A stretch of 64,000 nt of DNA from Hevea brasiliensis (GCF_030052815.1 NC_079502.1:930001-994000); one strand, 5' to 3'; shown: positions 1-20,669, counted from the stretch's first letter. Notes: generated by a model not told the origin, from the sequence alone. Translations and numbers: made by a program.

Positions 1-41
1 ATGTGTGTGTGTGTGAAAGAGAGAAAAAGATTGGTTCATAC

Positions 42-7288
<7,247 letters not shown>

Positions 7289-9822
7289 TCTTTCCTCTTC
7301 CTCTGTATTGCTACTTTTGGAGTTATAATGAGCCAGTGAGTGAATGAAAGTGAAGATGAATCAGACACTACATATAGAAATAGCATTGGATTTGGCTGGT
7401 GCTGGTCCTTGGCACAACAAGACGACATTAAAAACAAATTTTTCTCTTTTTTTTTTTCAACTTTTTTTTTTTCGAAGTCACGAGTGCCTGCCACTACATA
7501 TTCTTCACGTGTAAAAGTATCGATCTTTACCTTTAATTAAAAAAAAAAAAAAAAAAAGAAGCTGCAAATGGGTCCGCGCATTGTTGCTACCCAACAAAAT
7601 TGAAAATGGTGGAAAGCCTTTCTATCTATTGGTACACAGGTAAAAGAAGAGAAAAGCTCAACCGTAGCAAATCTCTTTCATTTTAATTCCTCCTAGTTCT
7701 TGTAGTTATTTCATTGTAGTGTTATTATATTAATTTGTAAAAATATGATATTAATATATATATTTAAATATATATATATATATATCATTATTTTTTATTA
7801 ATTTAATATATCTTTTATAAATATTTTTTTAAGCCTTAACAATTACTTATGAAATAAACATTTATTAATTTAATTAATTCATTTAAGTCCTGATTAAAGT
7901 CAAATAAATTCTTATCAATTTAATTAATATATTTAACCTCCTAAAAATTACTATTAGAATTAAATAAACTTTTGTCAATTTAATTGATTTATTATCTGTG
8001 TATCTTATAACTTTTAGCCATAATTTTGTTTATTACTTGCCGGTTTTTCTTGTTGATACTTCAAATCTCCCAAAAACTACAACTCTCAATAGTCAAATAT
8101 ATGTTTACACTCCTGTATTATCTGGAATTAACTATTTAACAACAAAATTAAACTGATCAAAATTATAATGAAGCATGAATTAGTCATGTCATTAATGATT
8201 TGTGAAAAAAAAAAGTAAAAAATGGTCCTATTTTTACTGTTGATCATATTCAAAATTTTCATTGATGACCATCATTTTAACAAGGGTAACTTTATCATTT
8301 TATGAAAACTTAAAACATAATCAATAAAATTTAGAGTGCAATCAGTAATTAGTTAGATCATTTCTAACCCTTTTTTTTTAGTCATCGATGACACGATAAA
8401 TTCATCAAGTGTTCAATAAGTTATGATTTTAGATTACGATTAAGTGGTGGTGGTGGTAGAAACTGTTATAGTTAGATGGTGGTGATGGTGACAATGTGAG
8501 ATAATGGTGGTGATGGCAGCAAGGTGAGGTAGCGGTGGTGGTATGCCTTTCTTTTCTTGTTGTTCTTTTTTTCGTTAGCTGCTGATGCTGCTGCAGCTTG
8601 GGTTGATGAAGAGACAAATGGCCAAAAGAAAACAAAAAACTTAGAGGGCACTTGGTTATAGCCACCATGGCCATTATTGAGACCAGGATAGGGAAGAGAC
8701 CATGATAATGAGTACTCCTCCTATCATGATTGGGAACACAAAAAGGAGTCAAAGGCTTAAGAACGTACTTGCTTAGAGAAATTAGAGACTGAACTAAGCT
8801 AATTAAGTAGCAGTATAAGAGATTATTTTGTAATGCTATGAAGTTTAAGACTCATTTGAATTTTTTCAAGGATTGTAGGTTTAATTCTAGTTTGGATTTT
8901 GACTCGTTGATTCAAATTTAGGTGCAATAAAAGAGATGTTTAAATGATGGTGTTCAATGAGGAATCACAATTTGATGCTGAAAGTTAGGATTTTATGATT
9001 AGAAGATGGAAACCATGATATTATCTATGCAAGCGTTAATTCTCATAAATCAGAGGTATTTTGGCATTGCCATCCCTGATTCGTAGAACTACACCAAGGG
9101 ACGCTAATGTAGAGAACCTGCTTCTTTCATGTTTGTTTGGCTATAATGAAAAACAGCGTGCTAAAATGAAAAACGAAGTCGATTTTTGTCATTAACTTGT
9201 GGGAGAAAAGCGGGACAACAAGTGGGAAGGAAGAGGCCTAAAAGGCCCACTCTATATTTCTCTAGCCCAACTTGTAATGCATTTCTCCAACCCCCAGCAC
9301 AACCAACAAAGACATAAGAGTCCCTAAATTCAACACTGTAGACCTACAGTGAATCTTCCCACGGAAAATAATGTGTTTGAATCTATTGGTGAAAACCCCT
9401 TTTTGGCCCATATATAAAATCCTAGCAGATTTTGAATTAGAAACTATGATTTCGATTCATAAATTAGAGATTTTAAATTAAATCAAATCAAAATGAAATT
9501 AATGATTTTGTTCAATTTTGATTCAAATTACCTTCTAAAAAGTAAATAATAATAATAATAATAACCATTGGATTGCATTGAACATGAATCAAATCAAAAT
9601 CAGGATTAGAATCCAAACTGTCAATTTTGAACTGTTTTTTACTCAAACCTGTATAGTCTGATTTTAAACCTTCCAAGCTACAACTTGGAATCAAAAACCA
9701 TGATGGGAACTACTTTACGTCATTTTTCTGGTGGATAATACATCAATTCTACCTCATACAAGTTTTTGTATTTCTCAAGTTTCTCCACGTTTTTTTTATA
9801 ACTCCTCTTTATATGTTGATAG
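7289..9822. other. Intergenic region upstream of the beta-glucosidase gene
   Basis: No gene is supported here. The first part should hold the beta-glucosidase promoter; a G-box core CACGTG occurs at 7506-7511, about 220 bp upstream of the start codon, with unknown function. A poly(A) run lies near 7540. 7740-8050 is very AT-rich and built from degenerate repeats containing AATTTAATTAAT, spaced roughly 65 bp apart. 8430-8560 is rich in GGT/GGTGAT triplets, and the long open frame on its minus strand is a His-rich by-product. A short (TAA)n tract is at 9547-9563. Confidence 0.6.
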
Positions 9823-11150
9823 TAGGGGTGGCCATGGTCTAGTTTCGAACTAAAACCGAATCAAAACCGATTTGATCAAAATCAGACCGAAATCGATCAA
9901 AACTGAAATCGGCTTCGAACCATACCGAAATCGTCTTTCTACGGTTTGGTTCAGGTTCATATTTTTTAGAAACTGTGAATCGGCGGTTCTGAACCGAATT
10001 GAACAGACGGTTTTGAATCGGACCAAATCGGCAATTTAAATACAAAAAATTTCAATAAATATCTCACTCCACTCCTAATTAATGATATATATATATATAT
10101 CATTAATTCTCTACACTCTCTTTAATTCTTAATACTCTTTCAATTTCTCTCAAATTTTCTAAATAATTATTTTCTATATTCCTTTTAATTCTCAGTACTC
10201 TCACAATTCTCCTATTTTATTATTTTATATGCACACTGAAATTTTTAATACAATCTCAATTACTCTATTATTATTTTATATCTTCAATAAAATTTTCAAT
10301 ACCCTTTATTTTAATTTTTTTTTTATACTTTTTTAATTATTAATTATCATATAATTTTTTAAAAAAGGGCAAGTAATACTCAACTCAACTAAGTTTATAT
10401 CCCAAAAATTTATTGGGGTCGGCTATATGGATTCTCTTTCTCCACTCTAAACAATTTTGGGTTAAATTCTCGGAAATGTGTAATGCTTCTTGGTCATATT
10501 GTACTACTCTCTTTCAAGTCAGTTTAAGTCTACCTCTCTTTTCCTTTATATCCTCTGACCCACCCAAGGTGCTTTACTTGTCTAACTAGTGCTTTCGTAT
10601 GTCTACGCTTCACATGACCAAACCATCTCAATCTCTCTTCTCTCAACTTATAACTGAAAATTTTGATTCTCCTAAATCCTAAAGGAATACATAGACAAAA
10701 TTAAGTTGATGCATCTTTTTTTAATTTTTTTTTAAAAAAAAATTAATTTCATCTCTAATTTTTTAATAAGTTCAAGTCTTTATTTATTAAATTTTTCTTA
10801 AAAATAAGTCATTTCATTCTTTTTTTTTCTTATTTTATTTTGATTGAAAGATTTTTAAGAAAAATTAAAATATTTTTATAAATATAACTTAAATTCTAAA
10901 TTAATAAAATTTTTCTCTAATTTTTTTTCTTTAAGTCGCTCTTCAACTGCCCTTAAACTGTTTTCAAACCTTCCTTCAAACCGTTATGAACTGTCATTTT
11001 TCAAACTATTCTTTAAACCGTTTTAAACCGGGGCTCGAACCGGAACTGGCGGTTCAGAAACCGTCTTCCAAATCGTCCCATAACGGTTTGGTTCAGGTTA
11101 ATGATTTCATTGAACCTGAACCGGTAGTTCCTGAACCGTGGCCATCCCTA
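9823..11150. mobile_element. hAT-like non-autonomous DNA transposon, GAACCG-rich
   Basis: A 1,328-bp element with inverted ends TAGGGGTGGCCATGG and CCGTGGCCATCCCTA. The 8-bp target duplication GTTGATAG is perfect on both sides (9815-9822 and 11151-11158). Both subterminal regions (about 9840-10040 and 10960-11140) are dense in GAACCG/CGGTTC words in opposite orientation, so the element could fold into a long imperfect hairpin. No transposase is encoded. The centre holds an unrelated LINE 3' fragment. TSD length and TIR form indicate hAT; the family name is unknown to me. Confidence 0.8.
10378..10683 (-). mobile_element. RTE-type LINE 3' fragment nested in the hAT-like element
   Basis: Read on the minus strand, this starts near TATAAGTTGAGAGAAG, encodes a stretch resembling RWFGHVKRR (the end of RTE-clade LINE reverse transcriptase proteins), and ends with GGGATATAAACTTAGTTGAG, a common plant RTE tail. 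Only the last ~300 bp is present. The clade call rests on recalled similarity of the RWFGHV motif. Confidence 0.5.
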
Positions 11151-11200
11151 GTTGATAGGCACATGCCAAAAACAACTTGTATTAATCTTCTCTCTGCCCA

Positions 11201-11231
<31 letters not shown>

Positions 11232-11329
11232 AAAGAAAGAGCAAAGTTCAGCAGAAACCAATAAAATTACAAAACACGCATCCTGGAGTAAGATACTCCA
11301 CACAAATCATGAATTAGCTAAGAATTTAA

Positions 11330-12183
11330 GGCTAGCAACGGGGAAGAAAACTAATGAACCCCTACTGGAGGAGAAGCCGCGAGATTAGCTAAAAGATCAA
11401 CACAAAAATTTCCTTCCATACAAACATGTCGAATTTTAGCATTCCAACTCCATATTACTACAACTAGGATTTGAATGGCCAGGAGGATTAACACTATTCT
11501 GAATAAGGCTAACTGTAGTGGAGTTATCATTTACGATAATCACATCTATGAACCCTCTCCCTAAAGCTAACTCAAGCCCTTTTCTAAACCATAACTCAGC
11601 AATAGGAACCAAGTAAGAGCGCCAATTAGCTTCCAAAACCCACAATCCACACCCGCAAGAATCCTTTAACAAACCACCCAAAAAAAGCAAGTTTATTGTT
11701 TCATTTGATAGAACCATCGGTATTTATCTGGACCCAACGTTTAGGCAGAGCAACCTAAGACACAAAAACCTTAAATTAGAGCAAAAAGATGACATGACCT
11801 GATACACAAAATTAGATGCTGCATTCTCTTGATTCAATAAACAATTAGAATCCACATAATCATCATTAAAAATAATGCCATCGTAACATAGCCAAATCTT
11901 CCAACAAATAAAACAAAAAATATGATAGCCCAAGAGTATTTCCAATTTGAATATCAATTACTGAAATATTGCGCTCCACCCAAGATTTTTTATAATGAGA
12001 TTTTATTTAAAAAAAAAAAAGAAAATCCAATTATTACCTAGAACAATACTTTGCCACACCCTAGAAGCTTCTAGATAGTCCCTAACAGCATGCAACACCG
12101 TCTCAAATTGACTCAAACAAAGAGAGTAAGATGAAGAAGGGGAGAAGTGCTTACGGCTCCTTTCTACATTTTTTAATACTTGT
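11330..12183 (-). pseudogene. L1 LINE 3' part: zf-RVT end and RNase H domain, degenerate
   Basis: Minus-strand fragments read NVERSRKHFSPSSSYSLCL and ETVLHAVRDYLEASRVWQSI (zf-RVT zinc-binding region). They are followed by a plant LINE-type RNase H domain with LEANWRSYLVPIAELW, VIIVNDNSTTVSLIQ and finally IRHVCMEGNFCVDLLANLAAS near 11350-11430. Several frameshifts and stops break the frame, so it cannot make a protein. Confidence 0.75.
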
Positions 12184-12361
12184 TGTAGAAAGAGATGATC
12201 CTCCTTAATTTCAATTAATCTGTACATAAGTATATATATTCAATTGATTCCTATAATTGTGTTCTATTAATTAGCAAGAAATTCTAAATAAGAAATCCTA
12301 AATAGAAATACAGAATACAGAATATACAGAGAAATAATATAGTGATTGACTTTCCATAACA
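12184..12361 (-). repeat. 3' LTR of the nested Copia element
   Basis: 178 bp. Plus strand begins TGTAGAAAGAG and ends TTCCATAACA. Abuts the polypurine tract on its inner side and the CTTGT duplication on its outer side. Confidence 0.9.
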
Positions 12362-12449
12362 CTCCCCCTCAAGTTGGAGTATAAATGTTAATCATGCCCA
12401 ACTTGTTACAAATGTAGTCAATCCTAGCTCCATTCAGAGCTTTTATAAA

Positions 12450-15400
12450 AATATCTCCTAACTGCTCTCCAGTTTTGATGTGTCCTGTTGAGATGATCTG
12501 TTATTGAATCTTTTCAGGAACAAAGTGACAATCAATCTCAATATGTTTGGTCTGCTCATGAAACACCGGATTAAAAGCAATATGGAGAGCAGTTTGATTA
12601 TCACACCACAATTTCGCAGGCAGAGAGGTCTTAAAACCTGTCTCATCTAGTAATTGAAGTATCCACATTGCCTCACATATTGATTGTGCCATGGCTCTGT
12701 ATTCGGATTCAGCACTAGATCGAGAAACTGTACTCTGCTTCTTGCTTCTCCAAGACACCAAATTTCCTCTAACAAAAACGCAATATCCAGTAGTTGACCT
12801 CCTGTCAACCTTAGATCCAACACAGTCGACATCTGAAAAACATTCAACATTCAAATGCCCATGATTACCATATAATAAACCTTTTCATGGAGCGCCCTTC
12901 AGATAACACAAGATTTGTCCCAAGGCTTCCCAATGAGCAATAGTTGGGAAAGACATAAACTGACTTACCACACTAACTGCATAAGCAATGTCAGGACGAG
13001 TGACTGTAAGGTAGTTCAATTTTCCTACCAATCTCCTGTATCTCTCTGGATCGTCAAACAACTCACTATCCCCTGCTAATAGTTATAAATTTGGAGTCAT
13101 TGGTGCACTACAAGGCTTAGCACCTAATTTTTCTGTCTCTGTCAATAGATCGAGGACATATTTTCTTTGAGACAAGAAAATACCCTTCTTGCTTCTCATA
13201 ACTTCAATACCCAAGAAATACTTTAACAATCCCAAGTCTTTGGTCTGAAACTGGGTTTGGAGGAAGGTTTTAAGAGATGAAATACCTGCAGAGTCACTCC
13301 CAGTGATGACAATGTCATCCACATAGACTATCAGGAGAATTAGACCAGCCTCAGATTGCCTATAAAATACTGAGTGATCACACTTACTCTTTTGCATACC
13401 AAATTCCTATACCGCATCACTGAATCTCCCAAACCAGGCCCTAGGACTTTGTTTCAAGCCATAAAGAGACTTCCGAAGCCTACAAACTTTACTCAACTCC
13501 CCCTGAGCATCAAACCTAGGTGGTTGCTCCATATACACCTCCTCCTGAAGATCACCATGAAGGAAAGCATTCTTCATATCCAATTGGTGCAGGGGTCAAT
13601 CATATGTAGCTGCTAAAGAGATAAACAAGCGAACAGAAGTGAGTTTAGCTACAGGAGAAAAAGTGTCAGAGTAATCAACTCCATATGTCTGAGCATATCC
13701 TTTTGCTACAAGGCATGCTTTTAACCTAGCCACAGAACCATCAGGATTTACCTTAACTATAAATACCCATTTGCAACCAATAGCTTTCTTACCAATGGGT
13801 AAAGGCCACAGTTCCCATATACCATTAGCATCTAAAGCCTTCATTTCCTCTTTCATAGCAGCACACTAGCCAGGATGAGACAGTGCCTCACCAACAGTAT
13901 TAGGGATAGGAACAGAGTCTAAATAAGTAACAAAACACCGAGAACAAGAAGACAATTGATTATAAGAAACAAAAGAAGTGATAGGGTAAGTACATGAATG
14001 TTTATCTTTACGAAGAGCAATGGGTAAGTCTAGATCAAAATCATGATTAGTATGAGGCATAGGATCTCCCAACGAAGTAGCTGGTGGAGGATCTGAGTCA
14101 AGAATCTCCAATCTCCTGGAATAAACATGAACAACGGGAGGTCGAGTAGGTCTAGAGATAAAAAGAACAGGCTGTGGGAGAGGACTAGACATTAGTTGGA
14201 CAGTATATATTAAGAGATCATCCTCCTCTCCCTGACTTTCATACACAGATGATTGAGAAAAAAATGAAGTAGACTCAAAAAATGTGACATTTGCAAAAAT
14301 AAGATAACGATTAAGAGTAGGAGAGAAATAATGGTACCATTTTTAGAGCCGGGAGTATCCAAGGAAGACAAATTTAAGAGACTTTGGATCCAATTTAGTA
14401 ACTTGTTGACGAACATCACGCACAAAACAGGTATAACAAAAAATATGGGGTTCAATAGAGAACAAAGATTTTGTAGAAAATAAAACAGTAGAAGGAACAT
14501 CCCCATTAAGGACATAAGATGGCATACGATTGATAAAAAAATATGCCGTAGAAACGGCATCCGCCCAAAAGTGTTTAGGAACTTTCATATAAAAAAGAAG
14601 AGCACTAGTTACCTCAAGAAGATGTCGATTTTTTCTTTCGCCCACTCCATTTTGGAATGGGGTATCCACACAGGAAGACTGATGAAGAATGCCATTTTAT
14701 GTCATATAAGACTGAAATTGTGCTGAAAAGTATTCTTTGGCATTGTCACTTCTTAATATGCGCACAGAAATATTAAATTGAGTTTTGATTTCATTACAAA
14801 AGGCACAAAAGATAGAAAACAACTCAGAACGATTCTTCATTAAATATAACCAAGTAACACGAGAGTAATCATCAACAAAAGTAACAAAATAATGAAATCC
14901 AGTTTTAGAAGTAATAGAATAAGGACCCCAAACATCAGAATGAACTAACTCAAAAGGGGATGAAGCCTGTTTATTGACTCTAGACACAGAAGGCAAATGA
15001 TGGTGTTTTGCAAACTGACACGACCTACATTCTAGTACTGATAAAGACTGAAACTGAGGACATAGCTTTTTCATGGTAGACAAAGAAGGATGGACCAATC
15101 TACAATGAACTTCAAGAGGTGTTAAGGTACTGAAGCAAACAAGTGACTACGGTACATGATTTTCTAGAATGTAGAGACCACCTGACTCACGTCCTCTACC
15201 AATAATCTGCTTCGTCGTAAGATCCTGAAACAAACACTTATTAGGAAAAAAGGAAATAGAACAATTTAAGGTGCGAGTAAGTTTACTAACAGAAAGTAGA
15301 TTAAAAGAGAATTTTGGTAAACACAAAATAGATGATAAAGAAATTGACGAAGTCGGGTTCGCAGTTCCAGAACCCATGACACAAGAAGTAGAACCATCAG

Positions 15401-16560
15401 CTAAAGTAACAGTAGAGGAAGTGAGATTAGATTGAAAAGCATATAGAAGACTAGAATTACCAGTCATGTGATCTATCGCACCAGAATCAATAACCCATTT
15501 GGATGAGGAAGACACAAGGCATGTTGTGGATTTACCTGACTCAGCGATCGCAGTAACAGGGGAACTGGTAGGCTTTAGAGATGTCTGATACTGGGAAAAC
15601 TGTACAAAATCCTCTGCTGATACCAAAACAGTTTTCTCAAAGGAAAATACTGTAGAATCCTCTGCTGCCATATTTGCCATATGTGATCGCTAATTTTTCC
15701 TCTAAAGTTGCGAACAATTATATTTTGTATGGCCAAGCTCATGGCAATAATAACAAATGACTCCTCTTGAGTCCTAATTAGAACTAGCCTCTCTATTACG
15801 CTGATTACTTTTGTTGCCTGTAATTCCTCCTCTACTTCCTCTTCTATTACCCTGTTGTCCATTTGGATTACGGCTAAAAGAGCACTATTGGTAGGCTATG
15901 AAGATTGGGTACTCTCTGTACGAAGGACCCGTGTGAACATTTCATGCAAAAAGGAAATCTCAGAACTAGAGAGAATATGAGATTTAACAGTCTCATACTT
16001 TGAAGGAAGGCCTGCAAGAAAACTCATAACAGCCAGTTGCTCCCGTTGGACCTGCTGAACTTTCACATCAGGACTAAAAGGCAACAATACATTAAGTTCC
16101 TTATATACCCATTTCAAATCCATAAAATAAGCCGTGAGAGATTTATCCTCTTTCTCAGTACGGTAGAATACCTTACAAATATCATAAATACTGGAGATAT
16201 TCCATTTACTAGAATACAGAAAATCTAAGTAATCCATCAATTCCTTAACAAATTCACAGTGATTAATTAAACTAATTACCTCACTGTGAATCGAGTTCCG
16301 AAGCTGCAAAGACAACCGAGCATCCTCCCTTAGCAAAGTTTGTCGTGTATCATCAGTAGGTGGATCTTTAGTAAGGTGATTATCCTTATCAATGCTATGC
16401 AAATAGACCCTAACAGTCTTACTCTACTTCAGATAATTTGAACCATTAAGTTTGTGTTCCGTGATCTTAGTCATCACCGAAATCACATCAGAAATAACAT
16501 TCTTATTGTCTGTCATTTGTTGAGACAAAGAAAACTAACCGAAACGCTAATCCAAAGTGC
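12450..16560 (-). pseudogene. Copia gag-pol, broken by stops and frameshifts
   Basis: In minus-strand order: gag (16560 to about 15880) with KLNGSNYLK and the UBN2-type core; a CCHC knuckle CYYCHELGHTKYNC near 15716-15760; protease with VIDSGAIDHMTG near 15480; integrase with HSDVWGPY and FVDDYSRVTWLY (about 14850-14950) and an NGVGERKNRHLLE stretch near 14640; reverse transcriptase with KARL-like and [13 protein letters not shown] segments near 13690 and the catalytic YVDDIV near 13315; RNase H with SRSSAESEYRAMA near 12700. Many stops and frameshifts separate these blocks, so it is dead. Frameshifts in at least gag, protease/knuckle, integrase and RT are seen directly. Confidence 0.85.
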
Positions 16561-16642
16561 TTACAGGAACAAAATAATCCAAAATCACAAATCAAGCAAA
16601 TACCAAAATAGGATCTGAGAGTCAAACCTCAGAAGTCCTTTA

Positions 16643-19600
16643 TGTCACACCTTACCCCTCTGTAAGGCATAACATGATCCCGTAGAATACTTAATGAACT
16701 ACCGAACTTCACCTACCGATAACTCATTAAGTACCCTACAAGGGATTTTAAAACAATTTTCTTACATTTTGGAAGTGGTGAGCATTTTAGTGAGAATTAA
16801 AAACCATTTATTCAAAGCTTAAGGACTAGTAAAAATTTTTGTCCATTTAAATTTTGCCGTAAATTTTATAAAAATTTTGACAGAGTTCCCTCTGTATTTT
16901 GAGAAACCAGTTCTTCAAATACCTGTAAAAAGCACTTCCAAAAGTTTTCCACAACTCCCAATCTCCAATAAAACTCAAATCAACCCAATTCAAATCACTT
17001 CAAAGCAATTTCCACAATTTAATCAAATTTGGTCATCACAAAATTTTTAATACTTCATTAACAAGGCATAAAGCAGAAAATTCATATTTACAAATATTAA
17101 ATTTACAGAAGCAACCCAAAATAATATTATTAAAATTTATTTATAACTGCTCAATTTACATTGATACTTATGACATTACAGTATTTACATCAAAATAACC
17201 ATAAGGGTATAAAACAATACACGTACAAAAGGGATCAAGAAGTTCTTGTCAATCCATGACTCACTCTGCTGCTTTCTCCTTGCTCTTATCTGCGACAGTA
17301 AATTAAACTATCGCTGAGTATAAACATACTCAGTGGTGCACAATAAAAATTTAAAATGCGATACATAAATTATTTATTGATGAAACATAATTTGAATACT
17401 TCACAATCACATTTCAAAAATATCAAAGCTCATAACAACTCATTTTGTCAAATAATATATTAAACACAGTTTAGTCAAACAATTTCATAAACACAGTGTT
17501 GCCAAAATCATACACAGCTTAACCATGACACAAAATTTCCGATCAATGCCGCGTTGTACACCACGACAAAGCAATCTACAACCCCATTAATCGAAATCAA
17601 TGAGGGAGGTGGCTAGCTAGCTAATGAGTACTTATCCGTTCTACAACCTCAACTGGCAAGCTAGAGAGGGAGGAAAATAAACGATCTCAACCCCATAAAT
17701 GGAGGAGAAAATGTGGTACAGTCATGCTAAGTGTGAATCCAAAATCAATTTAAAACAATTATTTTCAATAATTTATGAGAGATCCCAAACAATTTTCAAA
17801 GTCATTTTTGTATTCACAAAGTGGCAACACAATTCATAAATAACACAGCAATTTCATAAAGTATAGCAACTCAAATTTTCAATTGGAAAACAATTACATA
17901 AATTTATTGTGCACAAACCTGACTGGAGTCGCCTCTAGGCCTTGACTCAGTCTCTCCGAGCTTCCAAGTCTTTTTTAGCTGAAACACACAATTTCATAGT
18001 GTTTCAGTACCATAACTTAACATAAGTCCAAAAATAAATTTAACTTCACTTTAACTAGCTCTATTGCGTTAAATTCGACGTTCTCAAAGCTTTTGTGTTT
18101 CGGGTTACTATTCACTACACTATTCAAGTCAAATTGTTGACTTTTTAAGGATTAATAGGTATGAGAACTCCAATTTCACCCACATACCACATTTTGGTCA
18201 CCAAACTTGTTGGTTTTGGTCATTTTCATTTTGGCAAAATTGCCAATTTTCGGTTTTGGTGCTCCGAAGTTTCACTATTCCATTGGTCAATCTACTGTTG
18301 GAATTTGACAAAACTTCCTTCATAGAAAATGTTCCTTATTATCTTAAGTGTATTCTCATTTTTGGATCACCTCAATCGGAGTTTTGTAGCTCAAGTTATG
18401 GCCAAAATAAGTTTACTGTTCACGTGCAATCGCTCATACCGGTATCTTGGGTTCCGCGATTTTGATCCAACTTTGGTCAGTAATTTGATCAAGTTAAGTT
18501 CATAATTTGGTCTAACTTTCTTCATATGAAATATTCTACTATGTCTTATGTTTCCATCGGTTCAAGAATCGCCTAAATCCGAGTTTTGTAGAGAGACTTA
18601 TAACCCTTCGAACATTGCTGCTCAATGAAATTTCTGCAGAGTTGCAGGTTTGGTAACTTAACTTTGCTCAATAATTTGAATGGGTTAATGGCATAATTTG
18701 GGGTGGTTTTCTTCATGACAGTTTTAGATCTATGTCTTATCTAATTGCTGGTAAAATTTGAGGTCATTTTGACCCTCCTAACTTGAGTTATGACCAAATG
18801 AACAGTTACTGTTCATTTGGTCAGTTTGGTGCAGTGGCAGCCTGCTCTCATTTCACTTTGGTCAATTGTTTCACTAAGTTTTAGTCAGTTTTTGGCCATG
18901 GTTCCTTAATGAAAATTGTGCTATTTTATGTCTATTTTCATCTCCAATTGGTGGCATATCAATTGGACTTGTAAAATTTGAGTTTTGGTCCTTCAAAGTG
19001 GGTTTGGTCATGCTACCAGCAGCATGACCATTTACCTCCGAATTTAACTTAGTTTCCTATCATTCCCACACAAGTTATTTGGTCATAATTGACCATTATT
19101 TCACTTTACAATAGGTCCAACATGCCATTTATGCATTTTTCCAAAATTTGGTTCACAACCCTAGCATTCAAAACCCTAACTCATCAATTTCACTACTTTG
19201 TTACAATTAATCACACTTAATGGTATTAATACTAATCATTCAACTAAGGAAGGTTTCTAAACTCATTCAAATGTATCATACTCATGCAAATCATATTCCT
19301 CTCAAGCTGCCCAAAAATTCAGTTTGGTTCTTCCCCCATTTTTATTTCATTTAAATCAAGTTCTAAGCTCATTTCAACCACTAGTTATGCATGTAAATGG
19401 AAAAATAAGGAGTTTGATATGCTAACCTCACTTAAAGCTTCAAATCACTATCTTTAACTCCTCTTTCTTCTTGAAATCCTCTTCTCAAGTTGAGATCACA
19501 AGTTCTAGTGAGGTATTTAAGGGAGTTATGTTGATTAGGTGAAGGAAATTAAGCTTAATGTAAGCTTAAATGAAGAAATTCTCATGGGAGATGAGAGGAA

Positions 19601-20312
19601 GATGGGGCGGCAACAATGGAGAAGAAGAGTGTTTTTTTCTATTTTTTTTTTTGTTTTCTTTTCTTCAACCTTATCCCTTTTTGAAGACCAAAATTCTCAA
19701 ATTAATAAAATAAATCAATTAAGCCTTTATGACATCATGCATGATGTCATCACTTTGACTTTTCCATCTTCTTTCTCTCTTTTTTTTTCTATTTATTTTT
19801 TTCTATTAGTTCTTTAATTTAATTCTTGATTCCAAAATTTTCTTTTCTCCGATTTTATTGGACAGTTAGGTCAGGAGTCAGCTCTCGGGGTCAATTGACC
19901 AAATCGCCCCTCACCGGTTCATCCCGGTTTGCAAATAATTCAATATTTCTTCCGGCTCCCTGACCTAATTATTTGACTGACTTAATAGTTCTTTTTCGTG
20001 ATTTTCTCTTTTCCACTGTGTTCATAAGGGTCCTAAGGACCGTAGCGTCACTTTTTACGGTTCAAAATTTGAGTTTAAAACGACTTCGCAGTCGTTCCCG
20101 AGGAGGTCACTCATCGTTGTGACTCTCGGCTCGTTTAACTTCTTATGTTCTGTTTTTCTTATTTATAGTTAACTAATTAAACATTACTAATTATTTGTGT
20201 TTATGGCTTCTCAAATTGTCTTAAGTGTGGCCCTAATCCCATTAATTATCCGGACCGACACCGGTCACCGGAATAGTGAAATATACCAGGCTATACCAAT
20301 AGGGGTGTTACA
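16643..20312 (-). mobile_element. Solo LTR (3.67 kb) of a Gypsy-type element
   Basis: Plus strand begins TGTCACACC and ends GGTGTTACA, with a 5-bp duplication CTTTA outside both ends. It contains no PBS, PPT or coding domain. On its minus strand the first ~100 bp (CCGGTGACCGGTGTCGG near 20250) matches the start of the LTR at 52129, and a CACCACTGAG..CTCAG segment (near 17315) matches 63811-63832. Both ends of one LTR are therefore present with nothing between, the mark of a solo LTR left by LTR-LTR recombination. It sits in the Copia leader between PBS and gag. Confidence 0.75.
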
Positions 20313-20484
20313 CTTTAATGGTGTACTGGATCTGGCAATAGCACATAGTGGTGGAATGAGGGGGTTGAGACGACGTTGGCGATGTTGATCGGAGTTAAAA
20401 CAGCTAGTCGGTGGCCAAGGTCTGTCCTGAGCTGGGTGGTGAGAACAAATAGTCACCCTAGATAGATGACCTGCTCTAATACCA

Positions 20485-20664
20485 TATAGAAGGAGATGAT
20501 TCTCCTTAATTTCAATTAATCTGTATATGGGTATATATATATATAATTGATTCATATAATTGTGTTCTACTAATTAGGAAGAAATTCTAAATAAGAAATC
20601 CTAAATAGGAATACAGAATACAGAATATACAGAGAAATAATATAGTGATTGACTTTCCATAATA
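20485..20664 (-). repeat. 5' LTR of the nested Copia element
   Basis: 180 bp, closely similar to the 3' LTR. Both of its termini are mutated from the canonical bases (plus-strand TATAGAAGG at the inner end and CCATAATA at the outer end). The primer-binding site is immediately adjacent on the inner side. Confidence 0.9.
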
Positions 20665-20669
20665 CTTGT

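Larger units (their letters stand above)
12184..20664 (-). mobile_element. Ty1/Copia retrotransposon nested in the L1 LINE
   Basis: LTRs at 12184-12361 and 20485-20664, flanked by the 5-bp TSD CTTGT (12179-12183 and 20665-20669). Minus orientation is set by the primer-binding site: GCTCTAATACCA at 20473-20484 is the reverse complement of TGGTATTAGAGC, next to the right LTR. A polypurine tract (GAGGGGGAG on the minus strand) adjoins the left LTR. Without the solo LTR nested inside it (16643-20312 plus one TSD) the element is about 4.8 kb, a usual Copia size. Coding order on the minus strand is gag, protease, integrase, RT, RNase H. Confidence 0.9.

Noticed and set aside
8429..8752. 107-codon minus-strand open frame rich in His and Ser
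   Set aside because: It comes from GGT/GGA triplet repeats, has no domain and no neighbours supporting a gene.
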